Assembly (NCBI GenBank): GCA_046233135.1
Contig: JBJXHN010000004.1
Span: 496,001-560,000, forward strand
Direction of reading: 5' to 3'
DNA: 64,000 nucleotides
Origin: JBJXHN01 sp046233135
Lineage (GTDB): Bacteria > Pseudomonadota > Alphaproteobacteria > Rhodospirillales > Rhodospirillaceae
The notes beneath the pieces were generated by a model. The model saw only the letters and a program-made list of their open reading frames with translations, was not told where the DNA came from and searched no databases. Positions 22,565 through 31,329 of this stretch are shown here, one piece after another. Position numbers and translations under genes: made by a program. Position 1 is the first letter of the stretch, and each line of letters starts with the position of its first letter.

Positions 22565-24925
22565 ATGAACGCCCCAGATCCGTCGCCCCTGTTGTTGCCG
22601 TCCGGCACTGCCTGGCGTCGGCCGACCGCCGGCCGGGCCGCCGTGCTGATCGACGGCCAGGTGTATTTCCGTGCGCTGCGGACCGCTCTGAAACATGCCA
22701 GGCACCAGGTGATCATCCTGGCCTGGGAGCTGCACACCAAGGTCACCCTGGATCGTGACCGCCCCGTCACGGAAGACGGCCGCGCCGATGATGGCTGGCC
22801 CGTTGCCCTGCTGCCCATGCTGCTGGAAGCGCTGGAGCGCAATCCGGACCTGCACATTCATGTGGTGCTGTGGCGTGCCGCCGTGCTGTTCCGGCTGGAA
22901 CGCGAACTGCCCTTCGATGCCGCCCGCGCCTGGGATGTCCATCCCCGCCTGCATTTTCGCGAAGATGGCGATCTGCCGGCGCTGGCGTCCCATCACCAGA
23001 AGGTCGTCGTCGTCGATGACCGGGTGGCCTTCGCCGGCGGCATGGATATCGCCCCCACCCGCTGGGACACCCCCGGTCACCGCGCCGGCGATCCCCGCCG
23101 CTACAATCCGGACGGATCGGTCTCCGGCCCCTATCACGACCTGCAAATGGTCGTCGACGGCGATGCCGCCCGCGCCCTGGGCGACCTCGCGCGCGGCCGC
23201 TGGGCACGGGCCGCCGGCGAGATCCTCGAACCGCCGCCGCAGCCCGACAGCGCCAGTCCCGACAGCCCGGGCCGCGACTCCTGGCCCGACCCGTGGCCCG
23301 ACAGGGTGGAGCCCGACTTCCGCGATGTGGTGGTGGCCATCGCCCGCACCGAACATCCCACCAAGACCACCGCGGGCGTGCGCGAGGTGGAACAGGGCAT
23401 CCTTCAGGCCATCGCCGGAGCGCGCCGCTGGATCTATGTGGAACAGCAGTATCTGACCTCCCACGCTGTCGCCGCCGCCCTGGGCAAGCGCCTGGAAGAG
23501 GACGACGGGCCGGAGGTGGTGATCGTTCTGCCCGAGGGGTCGGACGGCGCGGCCCAGCAGGCGGTGATGGATGTGGCCCGGGACAAAGTGATCGCCGACC
23601 TGCGGGCGCGCGATGCCTATGGCCGCTTCGGCGTGTTCTGGCCCGAAGCCCGGGGCGTGGATGCCGACGGGGCAACCGTGCGCCAGCCGGTCTATGTGCA
23701 CGCCAAGGCCATGGTGGTGGATGGCCGGATGCTGCGGGTCGGTTCGGCCAATTTCGCCAACCGTTCCATGGGGCTGGATACGGAATGCGACCTCGCCATC
23801 GAAGTCGCTCCCGACACGCCGGAGGCGGCGCGTATCGACCTGATCGCCCGGACCCTGGTGGGTAACCTGCTGGGCGTGCCGGCAGAACGTGTGGCCGAGG
23901 CGCGGAATGCTTGCGGCGGGTCGCTGCTGCGCGCGATCTCGGTCCTGCGCGAGGAAAGCGTGGGCGACGAGACCACCGGCAACACCCTGGTGGCCTTCAC
24001 CCACCATGCGCCGGCCCTGCTGGCGGAGCTGTCGCCGGACCTGCGCATCACCGACCCTGACCGCCCCATCGATGCCGACACCGCCGCCGCCCTGCTGCTG
24101 GAGGACGACGCGGAGGCGCTTCAAGCCTCCGCCGCCGCGTCGAAGGCGGCGCGGACCAGCGACCTGGAAGCTGCCGCCGACGAGATGACGCCCGGGACCG
24201 GCCGCCGTGCCTGGATGATTCTGGGCGGCTGCGTGGCGGTCCTGGCCGCCCTGATCCTCGCCTGGTCGTTCACGCCGCTGCACCAGTGGGTGGACCCCCA
24301 GGCCATCGTCTCCAGGCTGGCCGGCTGGGCGGACGAGCCCATGGCCCCCGTCATCGCCGCCGGACTGTTCGTCGTCCTGGGGCTGACCGGCTTTCCGGTG
24401 CTGGTGATGGTGCTGACCTCCGGCCTGCTGTTCGATCCGGGCATTGCGGTGCTGGTGAATTTCGCCGGGGTCATCGGCAGTGCGGTCACCCTGTTCGGGA
24501 TCGGCCGTCTGGTCGGCCGGCAGGCGGTGGAACGCTTCGGCGGCCGGGCCATTCCGGCGCTCAGCCGCCGGCTGGCGCGCTCCGGTGCGGCGACGGTGGC
24601 GGCCCTGCGCAACCTGCCGGTGGCCCCCTTTACCGTGGTCAACCTGGTCTGCGGCAGCACCCATATCCGCTTCCGCGACTACCTGCTGGGCACCGTGCTG
24701 GGCATGGCCCCGGGCATTCTGGCGCTGTCCCTGTTCGGCGATCAGGTGGCCGACCTGTTCGAAGACCCCAGTCTGGGCGGGATTGCCATGGCACTGGGGC
24801 TGGCGGTGGGCACGGCGGGGATCGCTCATGTGCTGCAACGCTGGGCGGAACGCCGCGACGAGTCCGGAGACGAGCGGGATCCCCCCGCCGGCGCGCCCGT
24901 TGAAGAGGGGACGCCTGCCCAATGA
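22565..24925 (+). CDS. phospholipase D-like / VTT (DedA-type) membrane fusion protein
   Basis: Predicted membrane phosphatidyltransferase or phospholipase, 786 residues. The N-terminal 520 residues form a PLD superfamily domain pair with both catalytic HxKxxxxD motifs: HHQKVVVVDD (H144, K146, D151) and VHAKAMVVDG (H379, K381, D386). After a charged linker, a hydrophobic C-terminal part (about 550-765) begins with WMILGGCVAVLAALILAWSF. It contains the VTT/SNARE-associated signature (FPVLVMVLTSGLLFDPGIAV, then LRNLPVAPFTVVNLVCG). This fusion is known in proteobacteria and suggests lipid remodelling coupled to lipid scrambling (inference). ATG 22565 follows CGGAGACCTCG. It overlaps the next gene by four bases (ATGA), so the two are translationally coupled. 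Confidence 0.9.
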   Translation: MNAPDPSPLLLPSGTAWRRPTAGRAAVLIDGQVYFRALRTALKHARHQVIILAWELHTKVTLDRDRPVTEDGRADDGWPVALLPMLLEALERNPDLHIHVVLWRAAVLFRLERELPFDAARAWDVHPRLHFREDGDLPALASHHQKVVVVDDRVAFAGGMDIAPTRWDTPGHRAGDPRRYNPDGSVSGPYHDLQMVVDGDAARALGDLARGRWARAAGEILEPPPQPDSASPDSPGRDSWPDPWPDRVEPDFRDVVVAIARTEHPTKTTAGVREVEQGILQAIAGARRWIYVEQQYLTSHAVAAALGKRLEEDDGPEVVIVLPEGSDGAAQQAVMDVARDKVIADLRARDAYGRFGVFWPEARGVDADGATVRQPVYVHAKAMVVDGRMLRVGSANFANRSMGLDTECDLAIEVAPDTPEAARIDLIARTLVGNLLGVPAERVAEARNACGGSLLRAISVLREESVGDETTGNTLVAFTHHAPALLAELSPDLRITDPDRPIDADTAAALLLEDDAEALQASAAASKAARTSDLEAAADEMTPGTGRRAWMILGGCVAVLAALILAWSFTPLHQWVDPQAIVSRLAGWADEPMAPVIAAGLFVVLGLTGFPVLVMVLTSGLLFDPGIAVLVNFAGVIGSAVTLFGIGRLVGRQAVERFGGRAIPALSRRLARSGAATVAALRNLPVAPFTVVNLVCGSTHIRFRDYLLGTVLGMAPGILALSLFGDQVADLFEDPSLGGIAMALGLAVGTAGIAHVLQRWAERRDESGDERDPPAGAPVEEGTPAQ

Positions 24926-25815
24926 CGCCCCCTGACAGCGAGCGCCGTGCCGAAGACCTGATGCCCTTTCCGGAGCGGGATGGCGCCGGTCCCCCGTCTC
25001 CCGTCGGTTCCCCAGCTCCCGCTTCCCCGGCCCTGATGCCGGGGGAGGGGGAACCGGCGGGGGGCTTTGCCGGGGGGGGAGGGGTGGTCGGCACCCGGCC
25101 CCTGCGGGTGCTGTCATGGAATGTGCACGGCTGTGTCGGCGTGGACCGGCGGCTTGATCCGGTGCGGGTGGCGCAGTTGATCCGCACCATCGATCCGGAT
25201 GTGGCCGGCCTTCAGGAGGTGGATCTGTGCCACCGCGATGCCCACGGCCGCGATGCGCTGGAGGTGATTGCCGAGGAAACCGGTCTGGCCGGCGTGCACG
25301 GGCCGACCATGCAGCGGCCGAAAGGGGACTACGGCAATGCCGTGCTGTCCCGCTGGCCGATTGCGGCGGCCCTGCCGCTGGACTTCTCCGTTCCCGGGCG
25401 AGAGCCGCGCGGGGCGATGGACGTCACCGTCGTCTGCCCCGGCGGATCGGTGCGGGTGGTGGTGACCCATCTGGGGCTGGGACGGCGGGAACGGCGCCGG
25501 CAGGTGGACCGCCTGCTGCACCGTCTGGACCGGCCGCTGGCCGGGACCTCCGGTGCCGATGACCGCCATCCGCTGATCCTGATGGGTGACTTTAACGAAT
25601 GGCTGCCCTGGGGCCGGACGGCCTTGACGGGGCTGAAATCCGCCTTCGCCGAGTCGTGGAACCGCCGCACCTTCCCCAGCGTGCTGCCGGTTCTCAGTCT
25701 CGACCGGATCCTGGTGCGCCCCGCTCCGCCCGCCGGAGGCCGCCGCCGCCCCGCTCCCCGGGGCTGCTGGAAGGCCAGCGATCACCTGCCGTTGATCGCC
25801 GATCTGCGGTTCTGA
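24922..25815 (+). CDS. endonuclease/exonuclease/phosphatase family protein
   Basis: Mg-dependent phosphoesterase of 297 residues, fold shared by exonuclease III, DNase I and inositol/sphingomyelin phosphatases. After about 55 Pro/Gly-rich residues come the catalytic blocks: VLSWNVHGCVG, DVAGLQEVDLC (metal Glu), GNAVLSRWPI, VVVTHLGLG, LILMGDFNEW and the terminal ASDHLPLIADL (catalytic His). Its start overlaps the stop of the phospholipase D/VTT gene, so a lipid-phosphate substrate is more likely than DNA (inference from context). Absence of a signal peptide puts it in the cytoplasm. A candidate terminator follows at 25878. Confidence 0.88.
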   Translation: MTPPDSERRAEDLMPFPERDGAGPPSPVGSPAPASPALMPGEGEPAGGFAGGGGVVGTRPLRVLSWNVHGCVGVDRRLDPVRVAQLIRTIDPDVAGLQEVDLCHRDAHGRDALEVIAEETGLAGVHGPTMQRPKGDYGNAVLSRWPIAAALPLDFSVPGREPRGAMDVTVVCPGGSVRVVVTHLGLGRRERRRQVDRLLHRLDRPLAGTSGADDRHPLILMGDFNEWLPWGRTALTGLKSAFAESWNRRTFPSVLPVLSLDRILVRPAPPAGGRRRPAPRGCWKASDHLPLIADLRF

Positions 25816-25877
25816 CGGACGGTTCCCGCATTGCGCTTTCCCGCCCGCACCACATTGCGGCCGCATTCCGCAATCAT

Positions 25878-25904
25878 ATCCCGCCCGCGTTCGCGGTGCG
25901 GGAT
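25878..25904 (+). terminator. candidate terminator after the phospholipase D operon
   Basis: ATCCCGCCCGC (25878-25888) pairs with GCGG-T-GCGGGAT (25893-25904) with one bulged T and a four-base loop, followed by TTCCCTTGTTT. The remaining bases to ccoG (to 26271) contain a 14-base dyad ATGACATTTGTCAT (25944-25957) but no gene and no FNR-type box that I can see. Confidence 0.5.
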
Positions 25905-26271
25905 TTCCCTTGTTTGGACCCCATGTTGTAGACTATATGGCCCATGACATTTGTCATTGAGGCGCAAGGGGCAGGCGCCTTAAGACGTCCGGAGAAGATC
26001 TGGGCAACGCGGATCGCGCGGGGGGAATGCGCGACCGCCGGGGAGGCCGACCACCCCGTCCTGCGGAACACGACTCCGTCGGGACGTTCGGCACGATCAA
26101 CGATAGGATGTCCCTGAGAAAACCATGGGGTATCCACACCATACGATCGTCTGACGGACGGGTCGCGCGCGGTCATGCTAAAGGGACCGCAAGATTCGTC
26201 GGGGTACGGAAAGCCGCCTTTTTGCCGGGGGATCGAGCACGTCAGGCTCTAACGGAAAGGCTCGCGAGACC

Positions 26272-27774
26272 ATGGGTGTTGCGGAAGAGGTGACCGAAGT
26301 GCAGAAGCCGGTCAGCGTCAGTGAGGCAAACCGGGACGCCGCCGTGCGTCCGGTTGCGAAGTCCAGCTCCTTGTACAGCGAATACCAGAAGATCTACCCC
26401 AAAAAGATCAGCGGCATGTTCCGCCGGATCAAATGGTGGATGATGGGGCTGCTGTTGACGGTATTCTGGGTGGGTCCCTGGATTCGCTGGGATCGCGCGG
26501 GCAGCGCGCCGGATCAGGCGATCTTTATCGATCTGCCGGGGCGCAAGGCCTATTTCTTCTTCATCGAGATCTGGCCCCAGGAAATCTACTACCTGACCGG
26601 CCTGCTGGTGATCGCGGCCATCGTCCTGTTCTTCGCCACCGCGCTGATGGGGCGCGTGTGGTGCGGCTTCGCCTGTTTCCAGACCGTCTTCACCGACCTG
26701 TTCGTCGGGGTGGAACGGCTGCTGGAAGGCGACCGCAACGCCCGCATCAAGCTCGATAAAGGGCCGATGACGGCATCGAAGATGCAGCGCAAGGTGCTGA
26801 AGAACATCATCTGGCTGGCGCTGTCGCTGGCGGTGGGCATCGGGTTCGCGCTGTATTTCCACCCCGTGCCGTGGACGGCGCTGGCCGAGATCTTCACCCT
26901 GCAGGCCGGTGCGGCCACCTATGGCACCATCGCCGTGGTGGGCGGCGGCTGCTATGTCATGGCCGGTTTCGCCCGCGAGCAGGTGTGCATCTACATGTGC
27001 CCCTACGCCCGCTTCCAGTCGGCGATGATGGATGAAGACAGCATGATCGTCACCTATGAGGCCTGGCGCGGCGAGCCCCGGGGCAAGGTGACGAAGGACA
27101 AGGACTTCAGCAATCGCGGCGACTGCGTGGATTGCGGCCTGTGCGTCCAGGTCTGCCCCACCGGCGTGGACATCCGCGAAGGCAACCAGCTGGCCTGCAT
27201 CGGCTGCGGTCTGTGCGTGGATGCCTGCAACACCATCATGGCCCGCTTCGACCGGCCGGGGAACCTGATCGCCTATGATTCGGTGGCCAACCAGAAGGCC
27301 CGTGCGACCGGCGGTGCCCGGGTGACCCACTGGGTGCGGCCCCGGACCCTGGTCTACACGGCGATCCTGGCCGTCGTCATGGGGGTGATGGCCACGGGTC
27401 TGGCGACCCGCTCGCGGCTGGAAGTCAACATCATCCATGAACGCAGCCCGCTGTTCGTGCCGATGAGCAACGGCGATATCCGCAACGGCTACACCTACAA
27501 GATCCTGAACATGGAGCGCGCGGACTACCGCTACCGCCTGCGCCTGGAAGGGATCGAAGGGGCGACGCTGAGCGTCATCGGCATCACCGACGAGGAAGTG
27601 CCCGCCGTCGACCTGCCGGTGAAGGGCGATGCGGTGGGCAGCTTCCGCATCTATGTGAACGCCCCGCCGTCCGCGCTGGACGGGCGCTCGACGGACCTGG
27701 CGTTCGTCCTGGAGAACCTGGACACCGGCGAGACCCTTGTGCAAGAAAGCTTGTTCGCAGGCCCCGGGCGTTAA
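26272..27774 (+). CDS. ccoG: cbb3 oxidase accessory protein CcoG (RdxA/FixG)
   Basis: Membrane iron-sulfur protein that reduces Cu(II) so that copper can be inserted into cbb3 oxidase. The 500-residue product has several membrane helices (near 57-75, 103-130, 170-190, 220-240), a CGFACFQ and a MCPYARFQ Cys motif, and two ferredoxin clusters (CVDCGLCVQVCP and CIGCGLCVDACN). It ends with an Ig-like C-terminal FixG domain after a last helix (TAILAVVMGVMATGL). All features match the family. It heads ccoG-ccoH-ccoI-ccoS; ccoNOQP, which commonly precedes this set, is absent from the upstream side. Confidence 0.95.
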   Translation: MGVAEEVTEVQKPVSVSEANRDAAVRPVAKSSSLYSEYQKIYPKKISGMFRRIKWWMMGLLLTVFWVGPWIRWDRAGSAPDQAIFIDLPGRKAYFFFIEIWPQEIYYLTGLLVIAAIVLFFATALMGRVWCGFACFQTVFTDLFVGVERLLEGDRNARIKLDKGPMTASKMQRKVLKNIIWLALSLAVGIGFALYFHPVPWTALAEIFTLQAGAATYGTIAVVGGGCYVMAGFAREQVCIYMCPYARFQSAMMDEDSMIVTYEAWRGEPRGKVTKDKDFSNRGDCVDCGLCVQVCPTGVDIREGNQLACIGCGLCVDACNTIMARFDRPGNLIAYDSVANQKARATGGARVTHWVRPRTLVYTAILAVVMGVMATGLATRSRLEVNIIHERSPLFVPMSNGDIRNGYTYKILNMERADYRYRLRLEGIEGATLSVIGITDEEVPAVDLPVKGDAVGSFRIYVNAPPSALDGRSTDLAFVLENLDTGETLVQESLFAGPGR

Positions 27775-27920
27775 GCCCGGGTCCGGCCCGACGTGCAGGC
27801 GACCCGAAACATGTCGTGGATGGGCGGTCCGACCGGAGCATAAGCCGGCAGGCCGCCTTCATCCGTTGCCGGGTCGGGATGATCCTTCTGTAACCTACCT
27901 TGGGGAAAGGGGCGGTGCCG

Positions 27921-28424
27921 ATGGCCAGAGCCCGTGCGCGGGGGTGGTGGTACCCCTATATTTTCGTCGGTGGTTTCGCGGTGGTGCTGGGGGTCAACAT
28001 GATCCTGCTGTACTTCGCCACCAGCACCTTCAACGGGCTGACCACCGAGCACGCCTTCGACGAAGGGGTGGCCTATAACGACGAGATCGCCGCCGCCCGC
28101 GCCCAGGCGGCGCTGGACTGGACGGGGTCGAAGCGCATCACCTTGAAGCCCGGCGGCACCGAAGGTGCCTGGCCGGTGGAGGTGGTGGCCACCTTCCCGA
28201 AGGATGACGGCTCGCTGCGCACCGACCTGGACGTGACCGTGGAGCTGCGGCGCCCGGTTCAGGCGGGGTTCGACCAGAAACTGACCCTGCACCCCGCCAC
28301 CGATGGCAGCTATCGCACCACCGCGACCCTGCCGTTCCTGGGGCAGTGGGAAAGCGTGCTGATCGCCGATGCGCCCAATGACGAGCGCTTCCGCCTGCGG
28401 GAACGGTTCATGGTCCGGCCATAG
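27921..28424 (+). CDS. ccoH: cbb3 oxidase assembly protein CcoH (FixH family)
   Basis: Single-span membrane protein of 167 residues needed for stability of assembling cbb3 oxidase. The helix GWWYPYIFVGGFAVVLGVNM continues into ILLYFATSTFNGL and is followed by the FixH hallmark TTEHAFDEGVAYN. A periplasmic beta-rich domain completes it (LTLHPATDGSYRTTATLPFLG). ATG 27921 is preferred because AAAGGGG lies eight bases upstream; earlier TTG and GTG codons are weaker. It is followed after 9 bases by ccoI. Confidence 0.92.
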   Translation: MARARARGWWYPYIFVGGFAVVLGVNMILLYFATSTFNGLTTEHAFDEGVAYNDEIAAARAQAALDWTGSKRITLKPGGTEGAWPVEVVATFPKDDGSLRTDLDVTVELRRPVQAGFDQKLTLHPATDGSYRTTATLPFLGQWESVLIADAPNDERFRLRERFMVRP

Positions 28425-28433
28425 GGCGCACCC

Positions 28434-30893
28434 GTGGACGCTGAGCCAAAAGCACCGGACGGCGGCGCCGGATCCTGTCGACATTGTGGTCTGCCGGTGC
28501 CCGAAGACGGCCCGGCGGCGCCTGAGTTCTGCTGCGTCGGCTGCGCCGGGGCCTATGCCCTGATCAACGACCAGGGATTGTCCCAATACTACCGCCGCCG
28601 CTGTGTCGATCCGGAAACCCGGGCGTTGCGCCCCGATGGGGACGGCACCCCCGACCTTGGCGCCCATGTGACCGTGGAGCCGGGGAAGACGGAGGAGGCC
28701 CCCGGCGAGGCGGTGCTTTACCTGATGGTCGAGGGGCTGCATTGCGCGGCCTGCGTCTGGCTGATCGAAAGCCTGCTGTCCCGCGATGCGGCGGTGACCC
28801 ATGCCCGGGTGAACATGACCACCCGGCGGCTGACCCTGCGTTTCCGCGCGGACGAAACCGTGCCCGACAAGGGGGCGGCCCGCATCCTCGATCCGGTCTT
28901 CCGGGTGGGCTATCGCCTGGTGCCCTTTGATCCGGCGGTGCTGGATCAGGAAACCAGGCGGCAGGAAAAGGATCTGCTGAAGGCGATGGCGGTGGCCGGC
29001 TTCGCTTCGGGCAACGTCATGCTGTTTTCCGTGTCCATCTGGTTCGGCGTGGACATGGGTCATAACACCCGCGACTTCATGCACTGGCTGTCGGCGCTGA
29101 TCGCCATTCCGGCCATTCTGTATGCCATCCGCCCCTTCGCCCGCTCTGCGATCACCGCCCTGGCCGGCCGGCGGACCAATATGGACGTGCCGATCACCCT
29201 GGCGGTGATCCTGGCGGCGGGCATGAGCCTGTGGGAGACGGCGCGCGGCGGCCCCCATGCCTACTTCGATGCGGCGGTGATGCTGCTGTTCTTCCTGCTG
29301 ATCGGCCGCTATCTCGATCTGCTGGCGCGGGGGCGGGCACGCTCGGCGGCGGAACACCTGCTGGCCCTTGGGGCGACGTCGGTGACCGTGGTGCGGCCCG
29401 ACGGCAGCCTGGTGCAGCTGCCGCCGGCCCGGATCAGCAGCGGCATGACCGTGCTGGTGGCCGCCGGCGAGCGGATCGGCGTGGACGGCACGGTGGCCGA
29501 GGGGGTGTCGGATGTGGATACCAGCCTGCTGACCGGCGAAACCGTGCCCGATCCGGTGATGCCCGGGGCGGCTGTGTTCGCCGGGACCCTGAACCTGTCC
29601 GGCCCGTTGCGCGTCACCACCGGTGCGGTGGGCGAAGGCACCCTGCTGGCTGAAATTGTCCGCATGATGGAAGTGGCCGAACAGGGCCGTGCCCGCTATG
29701 TGGCCCTGGCCGACCGGGTGGCCCGGCTGTATGCGCCGGTGGTGCATCTGCTGGCCCTGGGGGCCTTCCTGGGCTGGACCCTGATCGGCGATGCTGCCTG
29801 GCAGCAGGCGCTGCTGATCGCCTCGGCGGTGCTGATCGTCACCTGTCCCTGCGCCCTGGCCCTGGCGGTGCCGGTGGTGCAGGTGGTGGCGACCGGCCGA
29901 CTGTTGCGCCAGGGGATCCTGATCAAGGCGCCGACGGCGCTGGAGCGGCTGTGCTCCGTCGATCACGTGGTTTTCGACAAGACCGGCACCCTGACGCTCG
30001 GCCAGCCCGAACTGGTGGCGGACGGGGATGGCGGGGGCTGGACGGACGCCGATCTGGCCGAAGCCGCCGGGATGGCGGCGGCCAGCCATCATCCCCTGGC
30101 CCGCGCCCTGCGCCGCGCCTGTCCGGATGCGCCGGTGCGCGGGGATGTCACCGAACACCCCGGGCGCGGCCTGTCCACGCCCGCTGCCGGCGGGGATGTG
30201 CGGTTGGGCAACCGCCCGTTTTGCGGCGTGACCGATGAGGCCGCCCGGGATGCGGGCGCAGACGCCGGTGGTGACGGGGACGGCGGGCGGGGCGGGCCGG
30301 AGATGTGGCTGTCCAGGCCGGGCCGGCCGGCGGTGCGGTTTTCCTTCCGCGACCAGTTGCGCCCCGATGCAGCCGAGGTGGTGGCGGCGCTGACGGCGCG
30401 GGGGCTGACGGTGGAGCTGCTGTCCGGCGACCGGGAACCGGTGGTCGCGGCGGCGGCACGGGCGGCGGGGATTGCCGGATGGGCGGCGGCGCGAAGCCCG
30501 GCGGACAAGGTGGCGCGGCTGGAGGCCCTGGCGGCGGCCGGCAAGCGGGTGCTGATGGTGGGCGATGGCCTGAACGATGCGCCGGCCCTGGCGGCGGCCC
30601 ATGTGTCGGCCTCTCCGGCGTCGGCGGTTGACATCAGCCAGACGGCCGCAGACCTTGTGTTCCAGGGCGCGCGCCTGACGCCGGTGCTGGAAGCGCTGGA
30701 TGTGGCGCGCCGGGCGGACAGCCTGGTGAAGCAGAATTTCGTGTTGTCCTTCGCCTATAACGCCGTGACCATTCCGCTGGCCATCGGCGGGCTGGTGACC
30801 CCGCTGATCGCGGCCGCAGCCATGAGCGGCAGTTCGGTCGCCGTGATCAGCAACGCCCTGCGCCTGGCCCGCCGGCCGGGCGGAACCGCCTGA
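28434..30893 (+). CDS. ccoI: cbb3 oxidase copper-transporting P1B-type ATPase CcoI (FixI)
   Basis: P-type ATPase that exports copper for the cbb3 active site. The 819-residue product has an N-terminal Cys-rich extension (CRHCGLPVP, FCCVGCAGAY), a heavy-metal domain with HCAACVW, eight predicted membrane helices, the actuator TGE (SLLTGETVPD) and the transmembrane metal site CPC at 471-473. The phosphorylated Asp515 is in FDKTGTL, an HP pair follows in SHHPLARAL, and the hinge is VGDGLNDAPAL. GTG 28434 is the start, nine bases after the ccoH stop. Order and spacing leave little doubt of the CcoI assignment. Confidence 0.95.
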   Translation: MDAEPKAPDGGAGSCRHCGLPVPEDGPAAPEFCCVGCAGAYALINDQGLSQYYRRRCVDPETRALRPDGDGTPDLGAHVTVEPGKTEEAPGEAVLYLMVEGLHCAACVWLIESLLSRDAAVTHARVNMTTRRLTLRFRADETVPDKGAARILDPVFRVGYRLVPFDPAVLDQETRRQEKDLLKAMAVAGFASGNVMLFSVSIWFGVDMGHNTRDFMHWLSALIAIPAILYAIRPFARSAITALAGRRTNMDVPITLAVILAAGMSLWETARGGPHAYFDAAVMLLFFLLIGRYLDLLARGRARSAAEHLLALGATSVTVVRPDGSLVQLPPARISSGMTVLVAAGERIGVDGTVAEGVSDVDTSLLTGETVPDPVMPGAAVFAGTLNLSGPLRVTTGAVGEGTLLAEIVRMMEVAEQGRARYVALADRVARLYAPVVHLLALGAFLGWTLIGDAAWQQALLIASAVLIVTCPCALALAVPVVQVVATGRLLRQGILIKAPTALERLCSVDHVVFDKTGTLTLGQPELVADGDGGGWTDADLAEAAGMAAASHHPLARALRRACPDAPVRGDVTEHPGRGLSTPAAGGDVRLGNRPFCGVTDEAARDAGADAGGDGDGGRGGPEMWLSRPGRPAVRFSFRDQLRPDAAEVVAALTARGLTVELLSGDREPVVAAAARAAGIAGWAAARSPADKVARLEALAAAGKRVLMVGDGLNDAPALAAAHVSASPASAVDISQTAADLVFQGARLTPVLEALDVARRADSLVKQNFVLSFAYNAVTIPLAIGGLVTPLIAAAAMSGSSVAVISNALRLARRPGGTA

Positions 30894-30910
30894 GCGTAAG
30901 GAGGCGCCGC

Positions 30911-31123
30911 GTGGACGCCCTGCTGTATCTCATCCCCATCGCCCTGTCCCTGGGGGCGCTGGGTCTCGTCGCCTTTCTGTGGGCGCTGAAAAGCGGCCAG
31001 TTCGAGGATCTGGACGGGGCCGCCAACCGGGTGCTGTTCGATGATGACGAGCCGCCGGCCGCTGTGGCGGAGTCTGACGAAAGGCCGGGGGGGCCGGGCC
31101 GAAAGGATGAGCCGCACAATTAG
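30911..31123 (+). CDS. ccoS: cbb3 oxidase maturation protein CcoS
   Basis: Small single-helix membrane protein (70 residues) required for cofactor insertion into cbb3 oxidase. It has the family pattern: DALLYLIPIALSLGALGLVA helix, then FLWALKSGQFEDLDGAANRV and a short acidic tail. GTG 30911 is preceded by TAAGGAGG, a strong ribosome site; it starts 17 bases after ccoI. Confidence 0.93.
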   Translation: MDALLYLIPIALSLGALGLVAFLWALKSGQFEDLDGAANRVLFDDDEPPAAVAESDERPGGPGRKDEPHN

Positions 31124-31161
31124 ATGTGGCATCGCGGCAAGCGAAGCCTTAGAGTTCTGCC

Positions 31162-31175
31162 TTGATGTAGATCAA
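31162..31175. promoter_or_regulatory. FNR/FixK box (anaerobox)
   Basis: TTGATGTAGATCAA is a perfect TTGAT-N4-ATCAA site. It lies 155 bases before the fnr start and 38 bases after the ccoS stop, consistent with oxygen-dependent autoregulation of the regulator gene. Confidence 0.85.
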
Positions 31176-31329
31176 ATACCTTGTGCCGAATGGTCTAGAG
31201 AATGGATTTGGTTCCGGCCGTGGCACGGGGGTGTTTCTCGTTTTTATTGGAGGACTCACGCCCCACTCCGGTGGCCGGGATGCCCTTGGGAGTCCGGTCC
31301 GTTCGCGGGGCTGAGCTGAGGGATTCGTG

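Noticed and set aside
22304..25117. 937-residue open frame on the minus strand
   Set aside because: Antisense shadow of the phospholipase D/VTT gene; no protein-like motifs.
25944..25957. ATGACATTTGTCAT dyad as an FNR or Crp site for ccoG
   Set aside because: Half sites match neither TTGAT nor TGTGA; kept only as an unassigned dyad in the ccoG upstream gap.
27763..27781. CCCGGGC/GCCCGGG hairpin at the ccoG stop as a terminator
   Set aside because: No T-tract on either strand and ccoH follows closely on the same strand.
27771..30602. 943-residue open frame on the minus strand
   Set aside because: Antisense of ccoH and ccoI.
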